Shown: in pieces, positions 54,384-63,322 of the stretch | How positions within the stretch are numbered: position 1 is the stretch's first letter | Layout of the letters: each line of letters opens with the position of its first letter | From: Prosthecobacter sp. SYSU 5D2 | Lineage (GTDB): Bacteria > Verrucomicrobiota > Verrucomicrobiia > Verrucomicrobiales > Verrucomicrobiaceae | DNA length: 64,000 nucleotides | Assembly: GCF_039655865.1 (NCBI RefSeq) | Contig: NZ_JBBYXL010000006.1 | Location: forward strand, 1 to 64,000 | Direction of reading: 5' to 3' | Program-made: the position numbers and the translations under genes | The notes under the pieces: generated by a model | What the model was told of the DNA's origin: nothing | The model's database searches: none | The model's input: the letters and a program-made list of their open reading frames with translations, nothing else

Positions 54384-56825
54384 ATGTGCGATGGAAGTAT
54401 TGAGCTTCTGACAAAGCCCCTTTCAGTGACCCCTACCCCCGAACAAACTTACCTCAGCACCTGTCCCGTCTGTCAAAACCAGATTGATGTGACATCGCTG
54501 GAGCCGTTTACCAAACTCAAGTGCCCATTTTGCGGGCAGATGGTGCGGGTGCGCAGGAAGTTCGACCACTTCATCATAGTCCGCCAGATCGGTGAAGGCG
54601 GGATGAGCCGGGTGTTTGAGGCTGAAGATGAAACCCTGGGCCGCCGGGTGGCATTGAAAATTCTGAACCGGCAATACAGCCGGGATGCCTCACGTGTGGA
54701 GCAGTTCCGCCAGGAGGCGCTCATCACCGCCAATGTAAACCACCCCAACGTCATCAAGCTGTATTCAGTCGGCTATGACCAGGGTTACTTTTACATCGCC
54801 ATGGAGCTGGTGAATGGCGGCAGCCTGGAGCAGCGGATCCGCCGGGAAGGGACCATCAAAGAGGAGGAGGCGCTGCGCATCGGACGCGAGGTGGCCGAGG
54901 GCCTGCGTGCGGCGCAGCAGCTGGGGCTGATCCACCGGGATGTTAAACCGGCCAACATTCTTTTCACTGAAACCGGCACCTCGAAGGTAGTGGACTTCGG
55001 TCTGGCCCTTTTTGTGGAGCGCGGACCGGATTCATCCAGTGAAATCTGGGCCACTCCGTATTACGTGGCCCCGGAAAAGATCATTGATAATCGCGAAGAC
55101 TACCGGAGTGACATCTTCAGCCTTGGCGCGTCGCTATTCCATGCTCTTACAGGGCGTCCGCCGCACAAGGCAGAATCGAACAACATCCAGGAACTGCGGA
55201 TGATCAAATGCCGCCGAGTGGCCTTGGAGGACAGCGGACTGCGCTTTGCCCCCCGCACCATCCACGTCATCAACCGCATGGTGGCCTTCCGGCCACAGGA
55301 GCGCTGCGCCAACTACGATGAAACGGTGGAGGAGCTGCGCCTGGCCGAAGGTCTGGTGGGGCAGGGATATAAAACCCGCTTCAGCAGCCGCAAGCTGCGC
55401 TGGTTGGGCATCGCCGCAGCGGCACTGGTGATGGCTTTCATTGTCGGATGGCTGTTCCGCAGCACAGGTGACCGGGCGGCTGTGGCCATCACCGATACGG
55501 AGGATGCCTACCAGGATGATCTTAGCGGCGAAGGGGTGACACTGCAGGCCGGTCGTGAGACGGTGGCTGAAAAATTCCTCAAAGCCCGCGAGACGATGCT
55601 GGTGAAGAAGGGCTTCGCCCAGTCGAGGCAGCAGTTTGAAAAGCTGATTGATTCAGGAGAGGCCCGTCAGCCGACTCTAAACTGGGCGCGGTTCAATGCC
55701 GCCCTGTGCAGCATCATGATCAGCAACCGCACGGATGCCATGAAGCACCTGAAAAAGATGGCCGAGGATACCGGAGAAGGAAGCACCCTGGTGTCTGCGG
55801 AACTGGCTGGTTTTTTCAAATCCATCGGAACCCGCATGGGAAGTAATCTGGCCTTAGGAACGCCGCTGGAAAGCCTGGGATATGACACCACCCAGGAAAC
55901 TGTATTGGGGTATCTGCTTCATGGTCTGGCCGAGTGGCATTTTGGCGATGCCATGCTTGGCCTTTCCGAACTGGAGTTCTTTGCCGCACATCTGGGCGAT
56001 GTGAAAACAGGACCCAACGCTGCCGCGCTCGACTGGGTGCAAGGTTATGCATCCGTCTATGATCTGTATAAAACAGATCTGGCCGTGGCCAAAAGCGTGC
56101 AAAACCTGGCTTCGCCGAAAGATTTGAAAGGATACCGGGAGTCTCTCGCCGCCGTCAAAAAGGCTCGGGAAAAACTGCGCACAGGCGGTGCATTCAAGCA
56201 GTCCCTCATCAAGCTGGAAGCAAAAATCAACGGCGAGTTTGTCAGGCTGCGCATGGACCTGCACCGCCAGCAACTGGCTGAAGACCGCGTTCTTCGTGAG
56301 CGGGAGCTGGCGCAACTGGCGGAGATCACCAGCGTGCTGCCGTCCCTGGTGCAGGGGTACGATTACTCACGCGTGGTGGAGTTGCTGAAAGATGTCCGTT
56401 TCCAGTCTCCTGAGGTCCAGTCCGCACTGGAGGGACGGCGCTATCTGTATGAGCAGGGGCAGGCATTTCTGAGCCAGCTTTTTATGGACATCTCCGTGCA
56501 GGGTTATCAGGGCCGGCTGCAGCGCGTGGGGGCCAGCACTTTGGAAGGCCGGGTCACGGCAGCCGATATTCGCCAGGTGACAGTCACTCTGGAGCGGGGT
56601 GCGCTGACTGTCCCGCTGGACAGCATTTCCCCTGAATCACTTCTGGCTGCGGCGCAGCATTTTGCAGAGCAGGTCACCGACAGCACCGACTATTATCAGA
56701 GGCAGGAGCGCATTGCGGTCTTTGCCCGCGTGACGGGCCTTCACAGCCTCTCGGCAACGGTGGCGGCCCAGCTCATGGAAGAGAACCGCAGCTTCCGCTC
56801 CCGCTGGATGAAAGTGGTTCAGTAA
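54384..56825 (+). CDS. Membrane Ser/Thr protein kinase with zinc ribbon
   Basis: An 813-residue protein. Residues 27-50 form a zinc ribbon (CPVC ... CPFC; C27, C30, C47, C50). Next is a complete eukaryotic-type kinase domain, about 61-325: glycine loop IGEGGMSRVF, K92 in ALKIL, catalytic HRDVKPANIL (184-193), DFG (204-206), APE (229-231). One membrane segment lies at about 341-358. The C-terminal 450 residues are alpha-helical and look like TPR or coiled-coil sensor material (EKFLKARETMLVKKGFAQSR, and so on). The kinase faces the cytosol and the tail the periplasm. Its substrate and signal are unknown. Confidence 0.92.
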   Translation: MCDGSIELLTKPLSVTPTPEQTYLSTCPVCQNQIDVTSLEPFTKLKCPFCGQMVRVRRKFDHFIIVRQIGEGGMSRVFEAEDETLGRRVALKILNRQYSRDASRVEQFRQEALITANVNHPNVIKLYSVGYDQGYFYIAMELVNGGSLEQRIRREGTIKEEEALRIGREVAEGLRAAQQLGLIHRDVKPANILFTETGTSKVVDFGLALFVERGPDSSSEIWATPYYVAPEKIIDNREDYRSDIFSLGASLFHALTGRPPHKAESNNIQELRMIKCRRVALEDSGLRFAPRTIHVINRMVAFRPQERCANYDETVEELRLAEGLVGQGYKTRFSSRKLRWLGIAAAALVMAFIVGWLFRSTGDRAAVAITDTEDAYQDDLSGEGVTLQAGRETVAEKFLKARETMLVKKGFAQSRQQFEKLIDSGEARQPTLNWARFNAALCSIMISNRTDAMKHLKKMAEDTGEGSTLVSAELAGFFKSIGTRMGSNLALGTPLESLGYDTTQETVLGYLLHGLAEWHFGDAMLGLSELEFFAAHLGDVKTGPNAAALDWVQGYASVYDLYKTDLAVAKSVQNLASPKDLKGYRESLAAVKKAREKLRTGGAFKQSLIKLEAKINGEFVRLRMDLHRQQLAEDRVLRERELAQLAEITSVLPSLVQGYDYSRVVELLKDVRFQSPEVQSALEGRRYLYEQGQAFLSQLFMDISVQGYQGRLQRVGASTLEGRVTAADIRQVTVTLERGALTVPLDSISPESLLAAAQHFAEQVTDSTDYYQRQERIAVFARVTGLHSLSATVAAQLMEENRSFRSRWMKVVQ

Positions 56826-56840
56826 AAGAATTTCTCCTGC

Positions 56841-59714
56841 TTATTTCACAAAGCGGAATTCAGGCGTGGCCCAGAGAGCCTGGACGAGCCGGGCCCAGGC
56901 ATCCCGGCTTTCTTCTTCCGTCGTATTGCCGGAGATTGAGGCCTCAAGATAATCGGTGGCGATGTCCAGTTCCTTATCGGTGGCACTCCGGCTCAGGCAC
57001 AAACGATAGGCTTCATGGACACGGTCTTCTGCGGACGTGGTGGCCTGAAGCATACGGGAAGCGGTGGCGCGCGCCAGTTCGATAACTTCCGGATGGTTCA
57101 TCAAATAAAGCGCCTGGGGAGCCACAGTGCTGGCGGTGCGCTGAGCGATGGGCTGGTTGATGTCCGCAAAATCGAATACTTCAAAGAGCGGATGCCGTAC
57201 ATTGCGGAACGCCGCCGTATAGACGCTGCGACGGGAGTCATTGAAGGGATAGGAGTACTCCATGTTCTGCACCTTGGTATCGTTGGAATCCACCGCCTTG
57301 GCATCGCCAATGTTCGGTCCGGCCCAGCGGGCGTCCACCGTACCGGCGGCCACCAGCATGGCGTCACGAATGCACTCGGCATCCAGACGCTTACGGTTCA
57401 TCCTGGCCAGCAGCCGGTTGTCGGGATCTGATTCAATCGTGGCACCTTCAGAACTCATCCGGTAGGTGCGGCTCATGACCATTTCCTTGATCAGGCGTTT
57501 CAGGCTCCAGCCATCCTCCATGAATTTTACCGCCAGATAATCCAGCAGTTCGGGGTGCGAAGGCAGTTCGCCAGTGATGCCAAAGTTATCTGTGCTGCGC
57601 ACAATACCGGCACCAAAGAGCCAGTGCCAGACGCGGTTGACGAAGACACGGGAAGTCAGCGGATGCTCGCGGGAGGTCATCCACTGGGCCATTTGCAGAC
57701 GGCCGCTCTGGTCTGCGGGGATCGCCGGGGCCTGGCCTTTCACAGCCACCTGGATAAAGCCACGGGGTACAGGTGCACCCAGGTTGCGGATGTTTCCGCG
57801 CACATGAATGCGGGCATCTTCTGGCTTTTCATCCTCCGCCACGGCCATGGCTTCCAGGCGGACAGGACCTTGTTTTTGGAGGATACGGAGTTCCCTGGAC
57901 AGGATGTCCACGCGGTCTTTGATCTTGGACTCTTCCTCGCTGGCGACAAGGGTGGGCATGTCAGGCATCTCAGCATCCGCCGGCAGAAACTGCATGGCGT
58001 CCACGGTCACGTAACCTTCCGCGCCGGCATTGGAGATCATGACAAAATTTTGCCCGGTCTTTTCAAAACGGAATGTGCCCAGTGAGACAAACTGAAGCCC
58101 TTTGAGACTTTCGTTGGATTGTTTGAAGTAAACCAGCTCTTCACCATCGGCATGAAAGATGGTGGCCGGGATGCGCAGGGCGCGCCCTGGCCCGGCACTG
58201 AAAGCCAGCCGCACTTCATATCTTCCGGCGACTGGCAGCTTGGGAGTAAAAGTGATGGTTTTTTCACCTTTGCCCTCGTCATGATCATGGGAGTAACCGC
58301 CTCCAATGAAAGGCGGATACATCTTGCTTTCCTTCCAGAAACCCACCTTCTGGGCCTCGCTGTCATCCACGACCACTCCAGGAAGATCACTTGGACTGAG
58401 GGTGGCTTTCTTGCGCAAGGCCGCCCCACCTACATCTCCCAGTTCATTCTTCAGGGTGGCGATTTCCTCCGTCAGCTTGGCGATCTGTTTTTCTTTGGCC
58501 TGCATTTTCTGTTCCTCCTCACCCTCAAAGGGCAGGGGAGTGTCTATCCAATGAGCGACGTTGTCGGTGTAGTTTTTCAGCGTGCGGGTGCTGCGCATAA
58601 TGCCGGCCAACGCGTAATAGTCGCGGGTGGAGATGGGATCAAATTTGTGGTCATGGCAGCGCGCACAGCCGATGGTCATGCCCATGAACGACTTGCCGAT
58701 GGTGTCCAGTTGCTCATCCACAATGTCCATGCGCAGCATCTGCTTGTCCTGCTCTTCATAATTGGTAGGGCCCAGGGCCAGAAAACCTGTGGCCGTGAGA
58801 TTCTGCCGCCGTTCCTCGGCATTTTTTGCAGGCATCAGATCACCGGCGATCATCTGGGTGATCATGTGGTCCACGGGCACATCGGTCCGGAGCGCCTCCA
58901 GCAGATAATCCCGAAAACGCCAGGCATCTTTGAAGGGCAGGGAACGGCCACCGCCAGAGGACTCGGCAAAGCGGGTGATGTCCATGAAATGCGAAGCCCA
59001 GCGCTCAGCAAACGCCGGAGTGGCCAGAAGTGCGTCCACCAGGGCTTCGTATTGAAGCATGGCCGTCGTCCCTTGAAGTGGTGGCAGGTCAGTTCCTGCT
59101 TCTCCTGGGGGCAGGCCGGTCAGGTCAAAGGAGAGTCTCCTGGCCAGTGTCTGGACATCTGCGTCCGGTGCCGGCAGTGCGCTGGCGGACTCCAGTGCGG
59201 AAAGGATAAAATGATCAATTTTATTGTATGCCCAGTCCTTCTGCTGAACAGGCCCGGGGAGCTTGATGACAGGAGGCTGAAACGACCAGAAACTTCCGTC
59301 TGCCTTGGGACTGCGATCACTGTTGCGTGCCTCTGGCGCATCGGCACGGGGATCATGCGCGCCGGAGGCGATCCAGGTCTTTAAATCTTCCAGCGCGGCT
59401 GCCGGGAGTTTCTTTTTCGGCGGCATCTTTAGATCCCGGTCTTCATAACTGACCACCTTCCAAAGCAGGCTTTCCTCGATTTTACCCGGGACAATGCTTG
59501 GCCCTGAATCGCCGCCGGTCTGCCATCCTGCGCGATGGTCCAGGCGCAGGCTGCCTTTTTGTTTGTCCATGCCATGGCATTCCGTGCAGTGCTCGATCAG
59601 CAAAGGGCGGATGCGTTTTTCAAAAAATTCCGCCTGCTCTGCCACGGCAGCCATGCCCGTGGCAGGCATAAACGGCAAAATCCAGAAGACGAGGCGTGAG
59701 GCGGCTTTCGGCAT
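56841..59714 (-). CDS. DUF1549/DUF1553 cytochrome c-domain protein
   Basis: A 957-residue exported protein and the second of its class here. Signal peptide MPKAASRLVFWILPFMPATG (split here) then MA; PSCyt1 with CTECH, LRLDHRAGWQTGGDSGPSIV and LKMPPKKKLP; DUF1549 (LARRLSFDLTGLPPG, RWASHFMDITRFAES, GCARCHDHKFDPISTRDYY with a second CxxCH); a middle beta-sandwich region with PVAGRYEVRLAFSAGPGRAL; then DUF1553 (TSRVFVNRVWHWLFGAGI, LDAECIRDAMLVAAGTV, PQALYLMNHPEVIELAR). No DUF1501 gene follows. A longer frame starts at 59756 (MKEGASL). Its reaction is unknown; it may act in periplasmic sugar chemistry with the glucoamylase-like gene divergent from it. Confidence 0.92.
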   Translation of the reverse strand: MPKAASRLVFWILPFMPATGMAAVAEQAEFFEKRIRPLLIEHCTECHGMDKQKGSLRLDHRAGWQTGGDSGPSIVPGKIEESLLWKVVSYEDRDLKMPPKKKLPAAALEDLKTWIASGAHDPRADAPEARNSDRSPKADGSFWSFQPPVIKLPGPVQQKDWAYNKIDHFILSALESASALPAPDADVQTLARRLSFDLTGLPPGEAGTDLPPLQGTTAMLQYEALVDALLATPAFAERWASHFMDITRFAESSGGGRSLPFKDAWRFRDYLLEALRTDVPVDHMITQMIAGDLMPAKNAEERRQNLTATGFLALGPTNYEEQDKQMLRMDIVDEQLDTIGKSFMGMTIGCARCHDHKFDPISTRDYYALAGIMRSTRTLKNYTDNVAHWIDTPLPFEGEEEQKMQAKEKQIAKLTEEIATLKNELGDVGGAALRKKATLSPSDLPGVVVDDSEAQKVGFWKESKMYPPFIGGGYSHDHDEGKGEKTITFTPKLPVAGRYEVRLAFSAGPGRALRIPATIFHADGEELVYFKQSNESLKGLQFVSLGTFRFEKTGQNFVMISNAGAEGYVTVDAMQFLPADAEMPDMPTLVASEEESKIKDRVDILSRELRILQKQGPVRLEAMAVAEDEKPEDARIHVRGNIRNLGAPVPRGFIQVAVKGQAPAIPADQSGRLQMAQWMTSREHPLTSRVFVNRVWHWLFGAGIVRSTDNFGITGELPSHPELLDYLAVKFMEDGWSLKRLIKEMVMSRTYRMSSEGATIESDPDNRLLARMNRKRLDAECIRDAMLVAAGTVDARWAGPNIGDAKAVDSNDTKVQNMEYSYPFNDSRRSVYTAAFRNVRHPLFEVFDFADINQPIAQRTASTVAPQALYLMNHPEVIELARATASRMLQATTSAEDRVHEAYRLCLSRSATDKELDIATDYLEASISGNTTEEESRDAWARLVQALWATPEFRFVK

Positions 59715-59855
59715 GATCAATTTAAGCAAACGGAGGAGGCTTGCGCCCTCTTTCAATGAGGCGGCGATGCGGCTGTTTTCAGCCGGTACTGCGAAGACTA
59801 TGATAAACAGCGTTGCCTTCGGGCACGTAATTCCATTAACTGTTCATTTTGCCCC

Positions 59856-61685
59856 ATGCGTTTCCTTCCGCTCTGCGCAGCCTGCCTCTGGATCACCACC
59901 GCCGCTTCTGCGACCGGGCCTGTTTCCCGGCAGGTCTGGCAGCCTGTGCAGGAATACTTCATCCGCATCCAGCCAGGGAAGAACCCAACCCCCATCGAAG
60001 GAACCCGCCGGTTAAACTCCTTTGTGGCTTATACCCATCTGGGCACGGACTTTGGTTTTCACGGGCCTGCCCAGCATACGATCCAATGGGAAAGTGACGA
60101 AATTTGCGTCCATCTTGGCCAGGACCCTGACTCCTGGGCAGGTCTCTGGCACAGCCTTTCCGGCCTGGCGCGGGAAACTGGAAAGACGCTGAATTTTGCT
60201 GCCCCCTGGCCGGAATTCATCCGCCACCGTTTTCAGCCAAAAGTAAGCAGCGTCATGCTCCGCGCGAAAGGCAGCGGCAGGATCAAACTGGAGATCAAAT
60301 CGCCTGAGCAAAAGACTCTTTGGGAGCAGAGCGTGGATATTGCTGCGACCACTTGCGAGACTTATGTGCTGCCTGTCCCCACATTGGCCCTTCCCAACGC
60401 CAAACTCATCAACTGGACGGCTGAGCCTGGAAGCGAAATCTGTGTGGCCAGTTTAAACCTGGGGATGGAACTGCCGGCGGTGCCGTTTGATGAATACGTC
60501 TTCGCCACTTCCTATGCCAAGCTGGCCCGCTGTTATGACTCCGCCTCCGGCCTGGTCAAAGACCGTGCACATACAGAAGACGGTGCCTTTGAATCCATGG
60601 CCTCCACCGGCATGTTTGCCCTGGCGACGGTTGCGGCCTCCCTGCCTCCGCTGGAGATGGTGAGCCCTGGTGATGCCGCCCGCATCGTCCGCAACATCCA
60701 CCGCGCCTCGCGGGCCTTGGACCGCCCGATGGGGCTCCTTCCTCACTTTGTCCGGCGCAGCGCCACAGGTTACATCATCCACCCGGGCACCGAATACAGC
60801 ACGGTGGATACAGCCATCTTTTACCACAGTCTGCTATTGGCGGCTGAAGCTTTGAATGATGAAGATCTGAAACAGGAAATGGCCTCCGCCGTGGACCAGA
60901 TAGACTTCAAAGCCCTGCGTCTGCCGGATGGCACTCTCAGCCACGGCTTGAAAGATGACGGCAGCACCCTGCTGCCCCATGGCTGGCATGACTGGGGCGG
61001 CGAGACGGCCCTGGTCATGATGCTGGAGCACATCGTCAATGAGAATGCACCCAAGATCAAAATGGAGCGTCCTGGGCAGGCCTGGCAGGGCACTGGTTTC
61101 ATCACTGAAATCCAGAGCCTGTTTTACCCCGACTTTGACAGCGACGAACCCGATGCGCTGGATGGCGTGAAATGGCTCAGCGCCCGCAGACGGATGCTCA
61201 CGGCCCAGCGTGAATACATCCAGCGTACCTGGCCGGACAGCCTGGCCGCCCGCACCGGCATTTATGGCCTGTCCGCTGGGGAGGGGGAGCATGGGGACCG
61301 CTATCAGGTCGGCGGGGTGGACCTGCCTGACCAGTCCATGATCCATCCGCACTACATTCTCATGTCAGCCGCGCTTACCGATCCCCAAGAGACGTATGGT
61401 CTCCTGGAGCGGTTGGAGAAGGCCGGCTGGTTCACGCCGTGGGGTATGGTGGAAACCGTCAGCATCACGGGCCACACCTATCTGCCGATGACGGGTTCTT
61501 TGAATGCCTCCTTTGAAAGCCTGGGAGCCTATCATTTGTTTGCCAAAAACCGTGGCATCCCCAATGTCATCTATGAGGCCAGCCGGAAGTCACCTGAGCT
61601 GCGACGCGCCATTGGGCTGTTTTATCCGTCCGAGCGGCCTCCCCTACAATCAGCCGAATTGAAAGTGCCGGGAACGGAGGGTTGA
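59856..61685 (+). CDS. Secreted glucoamylase-like (alpha/alpha)6 glycoside hydrolase
   Basis: A 609-residue exported protein. Signal peptide RFLPLCAACLWITTAASA; a beta domain at about 25-220; then a C-terminal (alpha/alpha)6-type domain. This has YDSASGLVKDRAHTEDGAFE, SMASTGMFALATVAA, PHFVRRSATGYIIHPGTEY, STVDTAIFYHSLLLAAEAL, WGGETALVMMLEHIV, GIYGLSAGEGEHGDRYQVGG and LNASFESLGAYHLF. The pattern resembles the glycoamylase-like family (PF10091), which includes GH144/GH189 beta-1,2-glucanases and relatives. The substrate cannot be read. It is divergent from the cytochrome-domain gene. Confidence 0.7.
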   Translation: MRFLPLCAACLWITTAASATGPVSRQVWQPVQEYFIRIQPGKNPTPIEGTRRLNSFVAYTHLGTDFGFHGPAQHTIQWESDEICVHLGQDPDSWAGLWHSLSGLARETGKTLNFAAPWPEFIRHRFQPKVSSVMLRAKGSGRIKLEIKSPEQKTLWEQSVDIAATTCETYVLPVPTLALPNAKLINWTAEPGSEICVASLNLGMELPAVPFDEYVFATSYAKLARCYDSASGLVKDRAHTEDGAFESMASTGMFALATVAASLPPLEMVSPGDAARIVRNIHRASRALDRPMGLLPHFVRRSATGYIIHPGTEYSTVDTAIFYHSLLLAAEALNDEDLKQEMASAVDQIDFKALRLPDGTLSHGLKDDGSTLLPHGWHDWGGETALVMMLEHIVNENAPKIKMERPGQAWQGTGFITEIQSLFYPDFDSDEPDALDGVKWLSARRRMLTAQREYIQRTWPDSLAARTGIYGLSAGEGEHGDRYQVGGVDLPDQSMIHPHYILMSAALTDPQETYGLLERLEKAGWFTPWGMVETVSITGHTYLPMTGSLNASFESLGAYHLFAKNRGIPNVIYEASRKSPELRRAIGLFYPSERPPLQSAELKVPGTEG

Positions 61686-61686
61686 T

Positions 61687-62379
61687 TCAGGGCTGCGGTT
61701 CCGGACGCTTGTTTTTGATAAACCGCACATCTTCTGCCCGCTCGATGAAAATGGTGTCTTCACAAATATTCTTGGCATGGTCGCCGACCCGTTCGAGAAA
61801 ACGGGCTACAAAAATCAGGTGCAGATAACCTTCCAGCGGGGCCTGGCGGGCTTCCATCACTCGGAGCAGGGACTGGTCCACAGACTTTTCGGCGGCATCC
61901 AGCTCCTTGTCCAGCAGCCGGCTGGCGGCAGCGGACTCCGGATCTGCATCGGTGAAGGCCTGAATGCTTGCCTCCAGATTGCGGGCGCAGAGATGATAAA
62001 CCGGCTGGATCAGATTCAGCTCGGGGATTTCCGGCAGCAGGTTGATGGCGCGGGCCCGTTTGGCGATGCTGCTGGCCTGGTCGGAAATCCGCTCCAGGTT
62101 GTTGGCCACGCGGATGGTCCCCATCACCTGGCGGAGATCGTGCGCCGTCGGCTGAAATTTCAGCAGGATCTGCATCCCCAGGTGGTCAATTTCCTTTTCG
62201 AGTTCATTGACGTCCTGATCGGCGGCAATGGCTGCATTGCAAAGGTCGGTGTTCCGCTCCAGCAGGCCGCGCATGGAACTGGCGAGATTGCGCCGGGCAA
62301 TGCTGGCCATGGTGAGCACCTGCTCACGCAGGCGGTTGAGGGCTTGATCAAAGGTGGACAAAATATGCTCTTGCATCAT
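61687..62379 (-). CDS. phoU: Phosphate signalling regulator PhoU
   Basis: A 230-residue cytosolic protein made of two PhoU four-helix repeats: residues about 15-105 (ERNTDLCNAAIAADQDVNEL, ... NNLERISDQASSIAKRARAI) and about 115-215 (ESAAASRLLDKELDAAEKSV ... ARFLERVGDHAKNICEDTIF). The E(R)xxDxA/S metal-binding sequences are present in both halves (NLERISDQA; FLERVGDHA). It represses the Pho regulon through PhoR and Pst. No pst or phoBR genes are in the window. The stop lies 2 nt from the stop of the glucoamylase-like gene. Confidence 0.95.
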   Translation of the reverse strand: MMQEHILSTFDQALNRLREQVLTMASIARRNLASSMRGLLERNTDLCNAAIAADQDVNELEKEIDHLGMQILLKFQPTAHDLRQVMGTIRVANNLERISDQASSIAKRARAINLLPEIPELNLIQPVYHLCARNLEASIQAFTDADPESAAASRLLDKELDAAEKSVDQSLLRVMEARQAPLEGYLHLIFVARFLERVGDHAKNICEDTIFIERAEDVRFIKNKRPEPQP

Positions 62380-62400
62380 TGGCGGGGGCTCGGGCTGAGA

Positions 62401-63291
62401 CTACATGGGCACGGTGACATTTTCGACACCTAAAATGTTCTCGTTTGAAACTTCCGCCACCACTGCATCCCCTTTGGGTTCGCGGTTGGTGCGCTCACAA
62501 AACTGGTCATAGGTGATGACTTCAAATTCTCCGTTGTCGTATTCCATGATGGCGGTGAGGGACTCCACCCAGTCGCCGGAATTTAGATAATGTGTCTCCC
62601 CAACAAGCTTGTTGGCAGGACTGTGGATGTGGCCGCAGATGATGCCCTTGCAGCCTTTCGCCTTGGCCAGCTCCTGGAGCTGCTCCTCATATTTGCCCAC
62701 AAAGCTGACGGCGGACTTCACTTTCAACTTCACCCAGCGGCTGAGTGAAAAGCTTTCTTTACCGCGCACCCTCCGGTACCAGTTATAGGCGCGGTTGATC
62801 CGCAGCAGCAAGTTGTAGCCGATGCCGCCCAGCTTGGCGATCCAAGGATGGTTGGTGGTGACGTGATCAAAGCCATCTCCGTGCACCACCAGATAATCCC
62901 CCCGCCGGGTTTTATGGATGTGCTCATCAGTGATGAGGAAATTGTCCAGCTGGATAGGAATGAACCGGTCCAGAATGTCATCGTGGTTGCCACGCAGGTA
63001 GATGATCTGTGTGTTCTCCTTTTCCATCTTTTTCAGGACGGTGCGGATGAAGTGTGTGTGCGCTTTGCTCCAGCCGCCCAGGCGTTTCAGATGCCAGACA
63101 TCAATGATATCTCCGTTCAGGACCAGCTTGTCACAGTGGATGTTGCGGATGAAGTGAGAGGCCTGCGCAGCTTTGCAGTCGGGCATGCCCAGGTGGACGT
63201 CTGAAATGAAAACAGTGCGCGCTCGCAGCTTCGTTTTGTTTTTCCCTGGAATGGCCGGGGCATCGGAGGGTTCTTCAGGGTCTTCAGGCAT
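62401..63291 (-). CDS. LpxH-like calcineurin-type metallophosphoesterase
   Basis: A 296-residue cytosolic phosphoesterase. Metal-site motifs: TVFISDVHLGMPDC, KLVLNGDIIDVW, YLRGNHDDILD, LVVHGDGFDHV and IICGHIHSPANKL, then THYLNSGDWVES. This matches the UDP-2,3-diacylglucosamine hydrolase (LpxH) branch, which cleaves a lipid A precursor, but related paralogues have other substrates. Length is longer than E. coli LpxH (240), with an N-terminal acidic tail. It lies 21 bp upstream of phoU on the same strand, probably in one transcript with the GT4 gene upstream. Confidence 0.87.
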   Translation of the reverse strand: MPEDPEEPSDAPAIPGKNKTKLRARTVFISDVHLGMPDCKAAQASHFIRNIHCDKLVLNGDIIDVWHLKRLGGWSKAHTHFIRTVLKKMEKENTQIIYLRGNHDDILDRFIPIQLDNFLITDEHIHKTRRGDYLVVHGDGFDHVTTNHPWIAKLGGIGYNLLLRINRAYNWYRRVRGKESFSLSRWVKLKVKSAVSFVGKYEEQLQELAKAKGCKGIICGHIHSPANKLVGETHYLNSGDWVESLTAIMEYDNGEFEVITYDQFCERTNREPKGDAVVAEVSNENILGVENVTVPM

Positions 63292-63322
63292 GGGGCAGAG
63301 AACGCGGTTAAATGGCGGGCGG

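Noticed and set aside
58119-59384. 421-codon plus-strand frame
   Set aside because: It is antisense to the DUF1549/DUF1553 gene, which has signature motifs throughout.
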